This document shows positions 54,511 through 64,000 of a stretch of 64,000 nucleotides of DNA, piece after piece. Each line of letters starts with the position of its first letter. Positions within the stretch are counted from its first letter, which is position 1. The stretch spans positions 38,179,299 to 38,243,298 of the forward strand of contig OX328099.1 in NCBI GenBank assembly GCA_946811185.2, in the 5' to 3' direction. The translations under genes were made by a program, and so were the position numbers. The notes beneath the pieces are model-generated. The model was given only the letters and a program-made list of their open reading frames with translations. It searched no databases and was not told where the DNA came from. This DNA comes from Hippopus hippopus. Its lineage: Eukaryota > Mollusca > Bivalvia > Cardiida > Cardiidae.

Positions 54511-54796
54511 GGTTTTCTCCTTTTTCTGCTGATTCAAGAGGGCAGTAAGTGTTGTCAGTTACTGGTGAAAGAATGTGCACCAAGCACTGGTTACCGGATT
54601 AGAAGGGATAAGCCTGCCCTGCAAAAGTTTGGTTAGGTAACTAACTGGCCTAATACATGACCTTAGCTGATGACTGTGACATTAAGCTTCATACAAACGC
54701 AAATACGAACAAAGCACACAAAGATATAGAAAAAGTAACTTTCTTATTGCTTTGACATTAACTTTCGTGACAATTGAAATTGTAAATAAAATTAAT

Positions 54797-54945
54797 TAAC
54801 TCTTTACCACACTATGAGATTTTACACTTGTCTTAATTGATTTCAAGCTTTTGCAGATGACATATTCAAATGTGGGTCAAATGAAGATATTTATCTGTGA
54901 AAAGGTAGGAAACATTTTGAGCAAAGGAGAAAATGCTGCTCACCA
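54797..54945. repeat. MITE family A, left half
   Basis: TTAACTCTTTACCACACTAT start and long arm up to AAAATGCTG, then breaks into unrelated sequence. The following 54950-55560 is AT-rich with no feature. Confidence 0.55.
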
Positions 54946-56357
54946 TCTTGGTATTCTTAAATCAGAGAATAAGATATCCTAAACCAATAAATAATTAATC
55001 CAAAACAAGAATTAAACATATCAATCACTCATCGTAAAATTTCACTATGTGAAGATTCTTTCTAAATGTTTCAATATTGTCATGCCTCTATTTCATTATT
55101 TAAGACTCATTTAATCCTTTTTTAATGTAATTTTGCATTATTTCATTTTATCTTTAACTTTGTTGCTGCAAACCAGTCAAGATATTTTAATAGGTCTAAT
55201 TTGTCAAACTGTTAAACATATGAGATGAGATCCAGTAAATAAATGTCAAAAGACATACATTTGCCATTTATAATTGCAATTGGCTATGAAACAAAAGTTT
55301 TATGGTGCCGACTAGATAAAAGGTATCAAAAGACAGCATATGACAATGCTTTTGAATTACCAGAGATTAACTGATTAATAGGAGAATGAAATTTGCATGA
55401 TGTATTTTATTTAAACTGTAGATAAAAATTGGATTATGTTTTGAACAAATTTTAATGATAATGATATATGAAAGACTTATTGTTCGTTTAAGCCTCCATT
55501 TCTCTAGACGCAAGCGTATATATGTAAATTTATATGAGCGCAAAAAGATGGCTTTGCTGACATATAGGTGTAGTATTTTCATTTTCTAAGCACTTTTTGG
55601 TGTCTTTGTGTGTCTTTTTGGGGTCTTTGTATGTCTTTGTGCGTCTTGTGTGTCTTTAGGGTATTTAGGGTGTCTTTGTGGTATTTAGTAGGATTGCATC
55701 GGGTTAAAAAGTAGGTCCCTGGCGCAGATCTTAAAAAAACTTTGTATGCACTCTAAGGCTACATTTCCAGCCTGATACTCATGAAATTGTGAGAATATTT
55801 GTCTTGATTATAACTTGAAAAAGTTGATATTGGGTTCACATCTTGTCAAAAAGTAGGTCACAGGACCAAATCTTAGAAAAACATTGTGTACACTTTAGGA
55901 GCTTCTTTTTCAGTATGATATACATGAACCTTAGTCAGATTGATAATATCTCAAACATATTTGAAAGTGGGTCATGTTGGATAAAAAAATAGTTACTGGG
56001 ACAAATCTTAGAAAAACTTTGTTTGCGCTCAAGAGGTCACATTTTCAGTCATTTTCAGATACTCATTAAACTTTGTCAGAACGTTTGTCTCGTTGATACC
56101 TAGGACAAGTTGGAAATTGGGTGATGTGGGGTTAAATAGTGTGTCACCGGGAAAAATCTTAGAAAAACCTTGTACTGTGGAGGCTGCATTTACAGACTGA
56201 TACTCATGAACCTTGGTCAGAATGTTTTTCTTGATCTTGGTCGTGTTTGAAATTGGGTCACAGCAGATCTAAAAATACATGTAGGCCACTGGGACAAACC
56301 TGAGAAAAGCCTTTTTTGCACTATAGAGGCCACCGTTACAGTCAGATACTCATGAAT

Positions 56358-56536
56358 CATGACAGCACTTTACGACTACATTAGATTTTGTGCTACAGTA
56401 GACTTGCACAAAACAGAAAATAACATAAAAACTGAAAGAGTCGTTTCGGATTAGCCTGTGCAGACTGCGCAGGCTGATCCGGAACGACACTTTACGCAAA
56501 TGTCCTAATGCCCCTTTTCGCGTGTTGCAGGCCATA
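56358..56536. repeat. MITE family C, truncated copy
   Basis: Lacks the left end. It has CGGATTAGCCTGTGCAGACT, GCGCAGGCTGATCC and the right end TTTTCGCGTGTTGCAGGCCA. It begins inside the tandem element. Confidence 0.7.
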
Positions 56537-56695
56537 TTACAAAAACTACCAAAATGAAGGATTGTCTAATGATTACTGTGAAAATTCATATACCTTTGTA
56601 TCATGAGTCAAGTAAGCGAAGGAATTTGAAAGTTCCTGTAAGTTCTTTGTGTAGTGTAAAGATCCTCTCTATACTGTATTCTTGTGCCTTTTCAG

Positions 56696-56779
56696 AAATT
56701 TGGCCTTCAGTTTAAAGCTGATCTTGAGAATCTCACAAACTTATGCCCAGAAGGAGACGACTTTAGGTGGTACATTCGG
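56696..56779 (+). CDS. CZIB: CZIB exon, LENLTNL segment
   Basis: Acceptor CTTGTGCCTTTTCAG, donor GTAGGT, phase 0/0, 28 codons. It matches the N-terminal strand region of human CZIB almost from its start. Confidence 0.93.
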
Positions 56780-59700
56780 GTAGGTAGTATTTAACTGTTA
56801 GCTCCAATTGGCCTAGGTATCCGCATGATAAATTTTTCCTTTTATATATTCGGACTTTACTTTGTCAAAAATAATTTTGACAAAGTAATGTCCAAATATC
56901 AAAGAAGGAAAAAAATGATCGGACTGGAACCCAGGCTAAGCTCCAATGGCCATACTGAAAGGCCAGCAAGGTTTTGTCATGGCCAGGCCCTACAATTTGT
57001 AGTGTCTTAACTTTTTTCCACACTATTTTCTCTTAATCCCCTGAACCGTTTTTTTTTTTTTTGTTCCAAACTTCACAGAAATATTCCTACCAATGTCCTG
57101 TTTAGAATTCCATGACCCTTTACTTAACAACAAAATTTTAGACTTGTACATATTGAGAGCTACTTTAGACTGATGACAAATGTTTCACAAAAAATGGGAT
57201 TTTTCTTTAAAAGGGTAAAAATCAAAGTGGGTAGAGATGAAAATGCTGGTTCGCAACATTTACTCCTTGTTCCACTATGTTTTTAGCACTCTAATGTGTC
57301 AGGGTCATTAGAACTCAGGTGTGTTTGATAGAGAGCTAAACTTTTTGAAGTTTTAGCTCTACTGGCTGGAGGCCAGCACAACTTACGACATGTTGTGGTT
57401 TCTGTTTTCTGTCTGTCCATCTATCCATTAGTACTTTTCTTGCTTTGCAATTAAATCTGCATTTGTGGTTATCTTTCATTAAACTTGCACGGATTCTTTA
57501 TACATCAATTGCTTGAACCCAATTAATTTTGAAACAAATGCAACAATAAGTAAGGGAAAAGTAGCCTTTTAAATGAAGTTGAACATTTACATTTCTTCTT
57601 TACATGATAAAGTCTTCATTTTGGGTCACCCATTCTCAGAAAATTTCATCACTTGTGCCACATTTTATTTGTCATCTGTAAATGCTTTCAATGTAGAATA
57701 GTTTGCCATGTGGTAAAGGATTAACTCTTTACCAAACGACAAAATTGTAGACGAGTCCAAATTGAAAGCATTTGCAGACAACAAAATAAATATGGCTCAA
57801 AAATTGAAAATTGTTTTGAGAAGGGTAGAAAACATTGTGGGAAAAGGAGAAAATGCTAGTTACCAGCAATTTCTCCTTTTCCTACAATGTTTTCAAAAGG
57901 CTCTCTCCTCAGGGTCGTTAAAAGTCAGGATTGTGTGGTAAAGGATTAACGCATCTCCCTCATGCTCTATACCAAGCAAGTCAGCACATAACTATGGATC
58001 CATAAAATCCATTTTATCATACAAATGAATAAATTGTGTGGTACAATGTTCTTGGGACATGCAGAAAACTTACCAATTGCAAAAAGTTTTGACTCAGGCC
58101 AGCCTGGGCGGGTTGCACAGGCTGATCTCGGTTGATACTTTTTGTAGATGCATTAAACCCCCGTTTCACAGAGCATGGCTCATAAAATAGGTTTTGAATA
58201 AAGTCTGCATAAAAGTTGACTCTTTATTTAAGATTTCAAAATTGGAAGACCATCAGCTCTGACTATATTATTTTGAGTGCAGATTATTGGTCCAATTAAA
58301 TTAATTTTAAAACCCCTTTTTTTCCTCTCAGTTGAAGTGTGCCAGCTGTGGGGAGGAAACCAAGGAATTTCAATATCTCACTTTAATGGTAACTTTCATT
58401 AATATATGTTATACTTAGCTGTCACTCTGAAATTTTTTCAAAGTCTTACTGTGTAAACTTCTCTATAAAATGTTAAATTTTTTTGTAAGATTTTGAAAGT
58501 CTTGCAGGCTAGACATCAATCAATTTTTTTACCTTTTTACCAGTGGAGAAATACAGGGCCATCTTGGCCCAATACAGGGCCCTTTTGTTCTATCTGTTTT
58601 ATCAGTTTTTTTTTTTTACCAGAAACTTACATTTACAGCATCAGACCGTAAATACATTTATGCACCATAAACTCTTTACTAAACAAGAAAATTTTAAACT
58701 TTCTTGAATTGAAATAATTTGCAGACAGCAAATTCAATGGGGCTCAAGTCTCTTTTTGTCTTTGAAAAGATAGAAAACATTGTGGGAAAAAAGAATATGC
58801 TGGGTTCATCCTCAAGGATCCTAAAGGTCAACTTCAGTGAAAAGCTAGTTTTAATATAAGAGTTCTTAAATGAAAACAATAAAAAAATTTAAAAAAAAAA
58901 AATCAATGTCTTTCATAAAAAGCAGGTTATGAGCACAAATGTGGTTTGCACAACTGTGCAAGTAACAGTTTGTGAAATCTTTGCAAAACTGGATGTGAAG
59001 TAGAAACTATGACATACACATTTGGTTACTAAATACAACATCTGTCATGTTTCAATATTTAGGAAATGGAATGACCCTGTAATTTGCAGACAATTAAAAA
59101 CATTTTACTGCATGATTAGGAGGGTAGAAGGGGAGGGGTCATTTCAGACATTTTCTTAACATTGTTGTTGATGAAAGTAGCAAATTCAATGTTAATAAAA
59201 TAAAACAGAAGAAAATAAATAAGATCAAGGAAAGATGATGGGTTTTAGTGCAAATTAAGGATGTGTGTTGGATTTTATATTGTTTGTGTCAACATGCAAA
59301 TGTTAAAAGTGAGGATAAGATTTCTAAGTAGGCCTTTAAATTATCCCAAGCTAAATGAGACATTAAATGCCTATGTTGACAGTGTAGATCAAGATCAGCA
59401 AAGGATATGTAGCCCAGTCACTGATTGATAGTGTCCATATTTGGTTGAAATAGCCTTAGAACTGTTCTTCAATCTTACCTTTTACATATTAATGAGGCAA
59501 TGTTCCATCGACCAATTAGCAGAAAAGACTATTTACATGTCTCAACCATTTTGAGTTTTTGATTATATTTTTCCTGTACTTATTTAAATTTGTTAAATAA
59601 ATGAGGTATAATCAGTGGTGTATTCTGTATGATCCATGGTGTAATTGAAATAAGTTTAAGAAATACTAGTAAATTTCAAGATGAGGTACTTTTGTTCCTC

Positions 59701-61504
59701 AACAGAATATTTATTCTCTTTAAAAGTATGTGTACTAACTCCATAGGCTAATTCATTCCATTTTTTTTTTCCCTATCATTATAATAAGATGTTAAGGAGA
59801 TACAGGTTACAGTTCTGCAGTGCACAGGTAATTGTAACGTGATGTAGCCATTTACATCTGTACAAATTTCATGCATGTTTCTGAGTTTTCTGCACTTCTT
59901 CGTATATGGTGGCCGTATATTGTGATGTCATGGTAGACTAATTGTTTTTGATCATAAGTCAGGATTTTTGTGATTATCGATTTTCAAACAGATTATGAAA
60001 ATAAAAAGTTTAAAACCTCTGTTTCTCGTGATATATGCTTCACAGAACATTGAGATTTTTTTTCTTATCTTAATCTAGCATAGTTTTATCCAAGTTTTTA
60101 AAAAAAAGTTTTGCACTGAAATTGACTTTTAACTGTTTTACCAGTGGACAAAATTTTATAGACTTTTCCATATTGATAGTATTTGCAGACAATAAATGAA
60201 TTTTACTCAGATGATCAGATGTGTGTTGACTTGGTAGTAAACACTGTTAGTAAAGGAGGAAATGCTGATTACCAGGGCTTTTCTTTTTACACAGTGTTTT
60301 TAGAATATTTAAAAAACTTTGTTTGGTAAAGGGTGTATTAGGCTCATTGTTTGTTGTTACAGGAGAGTGCACCCCTGAAAGGTGGCCGGGGCTCGGCAAG
60401 TATGGTTCTTAAATGCAAGCTGTGTGGTAGAGAAAACTCTATAGGTTAAAACTTTATCTTCTTCTGTTAGCGCTTTACCTAACTCTTTACCACATGAGAA
60501 AAATGTAGACTTGTCCAAAATAAAAGCATTTTCAGGCAACAGTTAAAATGTGTTTCAAATGATAAAATTTGTAGAAATTATTGTGGAAAAAGCAGAAATT
60601 GCTGGTTACCAGTATTTACTCCTTTTCACACAAGGCTTTTAGAAGGCGTCTTCCTCAGGGTAGTTTAAAACTGGGGATTGCGTGATAAAGAGTTGATGAC
60701 TATATCAAAGCTGAGCCGGGTAGCTCAGTTAGTAATGTACAGGGCTTGAGGGCCAAGGATTGATGGTAATCGTTGCTATTCATTTCTTTCACACTGCTGG
60801 ACATTAACTTAAGTATGTTTCTGTGGAAAAGCAGCCAGTGGCTTGGAAAGAGTGTTGTGTGAAGTTCCTGTGATAAAAAATGCCAGGAAAGGATGGATAG
60901 GTACACAGGCAAGCTTGACGAAACTAAGATATTAATGTTGAAAATGGCATAACACTCAAGTGAAACTAAATTCATATCTTCCATCAGTAGAAGATGCTCA
61001 AACTGGAAAATTGAATTTTTTTTTTATTTTGCAGAATGAAGTATTTCACATGTTGCATGGACAGTGAAATACATACTTGTATTTTCAATCTATGAAGGAA
61101 GGTAAGCTATCCATAAAAATACCTGATGTGGCCTTCAACATCTGAAAAGTTTACACTCAAACAGATAACCTATTTGTATTAGAAGCTTAAGCATTTTCAA
61201 GTAACATTATATGTGGCTTAAATGATGGAATATACCTTTGAAAGGCTAGAAAACATGACAGGGACAAGGCCATCAGCTGGTTATCAGCATTTTCTCCTTT
61301 TCCTGCAATGTTTTCAAAAGGTTATTCACTCAGGATTATATAACCACAGTATTGTCTCGTAAAAAGTTAAACATGTTTTGTTTGTCCATTACAGATATAT
61401 TAAGGGACACAATAAAACCATATACTGCAGATGATTCCAATAAATTTAAGACTGTTGTAGTGTTTGATTGTCGAGGAGTGGAACCTATAGAATTTTCTCC
61501 CAGG
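56696..61504 (+). CDS. CZIB: CXXC-motif zinc-binding protein CZIB (C1orf123/UPF0587 family), internal exons
   Basis: A small eukaryotic zinc-binding protein of about 160 aa with no established enzymatic role. Exons 56696-56779, 58332-58388, 60363-60444 and 61395-61504 join in phase and give 111 residues. They read [94 protein letters not shown] and [17 protein letters not shown]. The two CxxC pairs (CASC and CKLC) are the zinc ligands. GGRGSASMV is the family signature. The first coding exon, ending in phase 0 just after the start, should lie between 49.3 and 56.6 kb but is not recognised. The C-terminal exon is beyond 64000. Confidence 0.94.
57108..57340. repeat. MITE family A copy in CZIB intron
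   Basis: CCCTTTACTTAACAACAAAA start, worn centre near 57230-57275, TTTGATAGAGAGCTAAAC end. It is preceded by a fragment of the CTCCACTGGCC element (about 56950-57100) and followed by another (57352-57470). Confidence 0.6.
57721..57949. repeat. MITE family A, intact copy, right member of an inverted pair
   Basis: TTAA at 57721-57724 and 57946-57949. The left TTAA is shared with a truncated copy (57640-57724) in opposite orientation, long arm to long arm. Confidence 0.8.
57985..58183. repeat. MITE family D copy
   Basis: Reverse orientation. The right end TTTCACAGAGCATGGCTCAT is clear, the left end worn. It contains GCACAGGCTGATC and ACTTTTTGTAGATGCATT. Confidence 0.6.
58332..58388 (+). CDS. 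CZIB: CZIB exon with first CxxC
   Basis: Acceptor TTTTTTTCCTCTCAG, donor GTAACT, phase 0/0, 19 codons reading [19 protein letters not shown]. Confidence 0.94.
58500..60350. other. CZIB intron, mainly unique AT-rich DNA
   Basis: Holds a tail of the CTCCACTGGCC element (58540-58590), a half MITE A (58670-58810), a worn MITE B centre (59380-59440) and a degenerate MITE A (about 60130-60340). No exon is seen. Confidence 0.5.
60363..60444 (+). CDS. CZIB: CZIB exon with GGRGSA and second CxxC
   Basis: Acceptor TTTGTTGTTACAG, donor GTTAAA, 27 codons plus one base. It reads [20 protein letters not shown] then CGRENSI. A degenerate MITE end (TTTGGTAAAGGG) lies about 28 bases upstream. Confidence 0.95.
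60478..60697. repeat. MITE family A copy
   Basis: AACTCTTTACCACATGAG start, worn central palindrome about 60585-60630, GCGTGATAAAGAGTTGA end. It begins 33 bases after a CZIB exon. Confidence 0.65.
60712..60775 (+). repeat. tRNA-derived 5' half, possible SINE head
   Basis: GCCGGGTAGCTCAGTTAGTA matches a tRNA 5' half with A box. The anticodon arm is degenerate and no clear B box follows. It is not a functional tRNA. Confidence 0.35.
61395..61504 (+). CDS. CZIB: CZIB exon, [10 protein letters not shown] segment
   Basis: Acceptor TTTGTCCATTACAG, donor GTAATA, 110 nt ending in phase 0. A MITE's terminal TTAA (61367-61370) is 25 bases upstream and a family D MITE begins 28 bases downstream. Confidence 0.94.
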
Positions 61505-61531
61505 GTAATAGATAGATTTTGTCATTTGAAT

Positions 61532-61720
61532 ATGAGCCATGCTATGTGAAAAGGGGGTTAAATGCATCGGCATAAAGCATCGACTCAGGCCAACCTGCGC
61601 AGCAGTCTTCACAGGCTGACCTGTGTTGAAACTTTTTGCTTTCGATAAATTTTCTTCCTGTCCAAAGACCAGTCTTCCTCATCATATAGTTGCACACGAT
61701 GGATTTTCACAGACCTTTAG
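61532..61720. repeat. MITE family D copy
   Basis: TGAGCCATGCTATGTGAAAA start, GGGGTTAAATGCATC, central GCACAGCAGTCTTCACAGGC-like region, then fades near 61720. It is followed by a MITE A copy (about 61715-61904). Confidence 0.6.
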
Positions 61721-61900
61721 GAGGGGCCTTTTAAAGACATTGTTGGACAAGGAGAATTGCTGATAACCAGCATTTTGTCCTTTTTCCACCCAGTTTTCTA
61801 CCCTGTCAAAGAACTTCAGTTCATTTGTATCACTTTCATATTTGTTGCCTGGAGATACTCTCAGTTTGGAAGAGTCTAAAATTTGATGTTTGGTAAAGGG

Positions 61901-62130
61901 TTAACTCTTTACCACACAATCCCGACTTTTGACGACCCTGAGGAAGAAGCTTTTTGAAAACATTGTGGGAAAAGAAGAAAATGCTGGTAACCAGCATTTT
62001 CTCCTTTTCCCACAATGTTTTCTTCCCTATCAAGGACAAATTTCCTCATTTTAGTCACATTTAAATTGGCGTCTGCAAATGCTTTCAGTTTGGACAAGTC
62101 TACATTTTGTTTTGTGTGGGAAAGAGTTAA
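61901..62130. repeat. MITE family A, intact copy
   Basis: TTAA at 61901-61904 and 62127-62130, near-perfect central palindrome at about 61958-62022. The left TTAA is shared with the previous copy. Confidence 0.85.
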
Positions 62131-62493
62131 ACCCTCTTTTGATAGAGCTCCAATCATGTTTTTCCTTATTGCATCTAAACTGGTAGATCTAGACTACAGT
62201 AATCCATGAAATACCACATGAATAAGTTGGACATGTCCATTCTATTTCCATAGAATGAATTACAAATGCTGCAATGTCCAGCTTTTTTTTTCAATAAGAA
62301 TAGCTAACAAAATAACTTGAGAATACAAGTCCACAAACTTTATTTTCAAAATTACATGGACTGATCTTGATGTAAATTATCTACACAGTAAAGGTATGTC
62401 TGTGATATAAGCTTTTAATTAATGTATATATTAAATGATCTTCCTAAAACTTGTGTATTTGGTCCTGAAAAAAACAATTTATTGGAATAAATT

Positions 62494-62745
62494 TGAGCCA
62501 TGCTCTGTGAAAAGGGAGCTTAATGCTTCTGCAAAAAGTATCGACCCAGGTCAACCTGTGCAGTGTGCGCAGGCTGACCCGGGCCAGAACTTTTTGCTAT
62601 TTGTCAATTTTCTGCATGTCAAAGAACAAGTGAAATTTATGATTCTGTCATTTGGATTTTATGGATCCCTAATTAGGTGATGTATTGCCTGGTACATTAC
62701 AATATGGAGATGCATTAAGCCTCCTTTTGCCAGAACATGGGTTAT
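62494..62745. repeat. MITE family D, near-complete copy
   Basis: Left end TGAGCCATGCTCTGTGAAAA and right end GCATTAAGCCTCCTTTTGCC, AGAACATGGG form worn inverted repeats. A central GTGCAGTGTGCGCAGGCTGA palindromic block is present. Confidence 0.65.
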
Positions 62746-62950
62746 TTATTCAAATGGCTCCAAAAGAATCAGTTACCTTTTTTAGATTTTGATACTAGTG
62801 GTTGTTCACAGCATCCTTTATTCTACTTCTTTGTTCCCTGAGGCATCTTATCCATGGCTTACTAACAGGCTCATTAGCAGCCAAAAGTAAACAGTTAGGG
62901 GAGTCAAATTTAACTTATACTATTTCAAAGTATGCATATTATTATGAGTT

Positions 62951-63104
62951 TGACAATGTGTAATAGTATGGTCTGTCAAAGTTCAAGTCACTGGCAGAAA
63001 AATATATTGTAAAACTAGAACAAAAGCTGGCAACTTTAGTTTTACAGTATATTGTTCTGCCAGCAACTCAAACCTTGATAGATTCCTATTTAACACATTG
63101 TCAG
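62951..63104. repeat. Imperfect long palindrome
   Basis: Arms of about 65 bases: TGACAATGTG, TTCAAGTCACTGGCAG, AATATATTGTAAAACTA on the left are mirrored by TAGTTTTACAGTATATTG, CTGCCAGCAACTCAAACC, CACATTGTCA on the right. Probably a MITE or a hairpin; no coding content. Confidence 0.6.
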
Positions 63105-64000
63105 CCTTATGACCTGACTCTGGCGGCTCTTGTTCTTATTCAGTATGGTGATGGCAAAAACCGACTTCAGGTTGGTCTTGCGTCACATTTATAACAATCT
63201 TAAGTACATTCTTTGATTGGTCAGTAAAATAAATAATTGATATCCCAATTGGATGATTACTTAAGAATTATCATCAGTTTAATGTATGTCTAACAAATAT
63301 ACTACTCAAAATTTGCCAGGGGTCAGCATGTTTCCCTCATTTCCCATCACTTTCAGAGAATCTGTTTTGATATAAAGAAGTAGTCGATATATTTTAAATA
63401 CACTATGTTTTGGATACTTGAATATTTCATTGTAACACTGATAAAACTGACTGCCTGTGGAAAAGCATGTTTCCTTCAATGCGAAACTGAAATGTAAATT
63501 TTTTTGAATTATAGAAATGATCCCTATCAAAGTGTGATTAGTATAATAAGGGCAATAAAGAAGTTTATGGATTGGTCTGTTAGACCAAAGATGCTCTAAT
63601 GGACTGAAGCGCTGACATCCTTATAAGATTTTTTTTTTTTTTTTTTTTTTGTTATATTATACTAAATCTATCAAATAATGCATCAAAGACAGAAAAATGG
63701 TTTCATAAACAATTATTTGCAAAACAGATCAGATCAAATCGGACTACATCTAAATTCTAGATCCATTTCAATAGTAAAGTAGACCAATGGTTACAAAAAC
63801 ATTTCTTACTAGTGTTATATAGGAATCTATTCTCTTTAGTCTCTTCCAAACCGTAATACAGTTTTTGGGCGAGCAATGACCTCTCTCTCTATGATGTTTT
63901 CATCTTGCATAGTTTTGAATAGAGTAGAGATCTATTATAGAAGAACAAATTTCTATACTTTAGTGTGACTTCTCTGAAGAATAGTTTCCAAAAGACTATT
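63105..64000. other. CZIB intron, no feature beyond a poly(T) tract
   Basis: Unique AT-rich sequence. A T-run of about 22 lies at 63628-63650. The last CZIB exon, expected to encode the family's DYDEKA-type C-terminus, is not found before the window ends. Confidence 0.45.

Larger units (their letters stand above)
53663..55691. mobile_element. Insertion with minisatellite-bearing inverted ends and an RT tail fragment
   Basis: The left end is CCTACTAAATACCACAAAGA and the right end is its exact inverse (TCTTTGTGGTATTTAGTAGG). Both run inward into CACAAAGAC / CTAAATACC minisatellite units, also seen at 54296-54350. Flanking ACATCAGGT and GCATCGGGT may be a worn 9-bp target duplication. The interior holds a reverse-transcriptase C-terminal relic at the left side. 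Confidence 0.6.
53503..56350. repeat. CTCACC-type tandem-array element split by an insertion
   Basis: Begins TTTAGCTCACCTGAGCACGA and AGTGCTCAAGGTGAGC. The first monomer breaks at about 53662 and resumes at about 55692 (GGGTTAAAAAGTAGGTCCC), then runs about five monomers to 56350. Confidence 0.7.

Overview
This window reads as nuclear DNA of a bivalve mollusc, AT-rich and saturated with repeats. I base this on three intron-split animal genes, on short interspersed elements with perfect palindromic centres, and on several tandem-array elements whose ends (CTCACCTGAGCAC, CTCCACTGGCCGAAGGCC) I recall from bivalve genomes. A heterodont such as a dreissenid is my guess. There is no bacterial gene organisation, rRNA or CRISPR.

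Three real genes can be assembled by hand from splice sites and reading phase. (1) 584-12747 (+): the last four coding exons of a typical 2-Cys peroxiredoxin (PRDX1/2 type). The N-terminal exon lies left of the window. (2) 49208-26501 (-): a complete nine-exon ESCO-type cohesin acetyltransferase of about 674 aa, with every junction phase-consistent. (3) 56696-61504 (+): four internal exons of CZIB, the CXXC-motif zinc-binding protein (C1orf123/UPF0587 family). Its first coding exon is not identified and its last lies right of the window. ESCO and CZIB are divergently oriented and separated by a 7.5 kb transposon graveyard.

Layout: 1-13 kb, peroxiredoxin with MITE-packed introns and two large tandem-array elements. 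13-26 kb, no convincing gene: MITEs, 160-170 bp tandem arrays and one unassigned open frame near 23.8 kb. 26.5-49.2 kb, ESCO. Its introns carry a 162-bp tandem array, a CTCCACTGGCC element, a complete miniature LTR retrotransposon (37.8-38.3 kb), a partial second copy (44.6 kb) and a decayed Gmr1-like LTR retrotransposon (45.2-48.4 kb). 49.3-56.6 kb, Tc1 debris with nested insertions. 56.7-64 kb, CZIB with MITE-rich introns.

The most unusual findings are two. First, a 538-bp terminal-repeat retrotransposon in miniature (TRIM) has LTRs carrying a tRNA-like Pol III promoter, plus a tRNA-Pro primer-binding site, a polypurine tract and a target-site duplication; a second locus repeats the LTR. 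Second, the TTAA-flanked MITE family repeatedly ends 21-34 bases upstream of splice acceptors in all three genes, where the branch point should lie.
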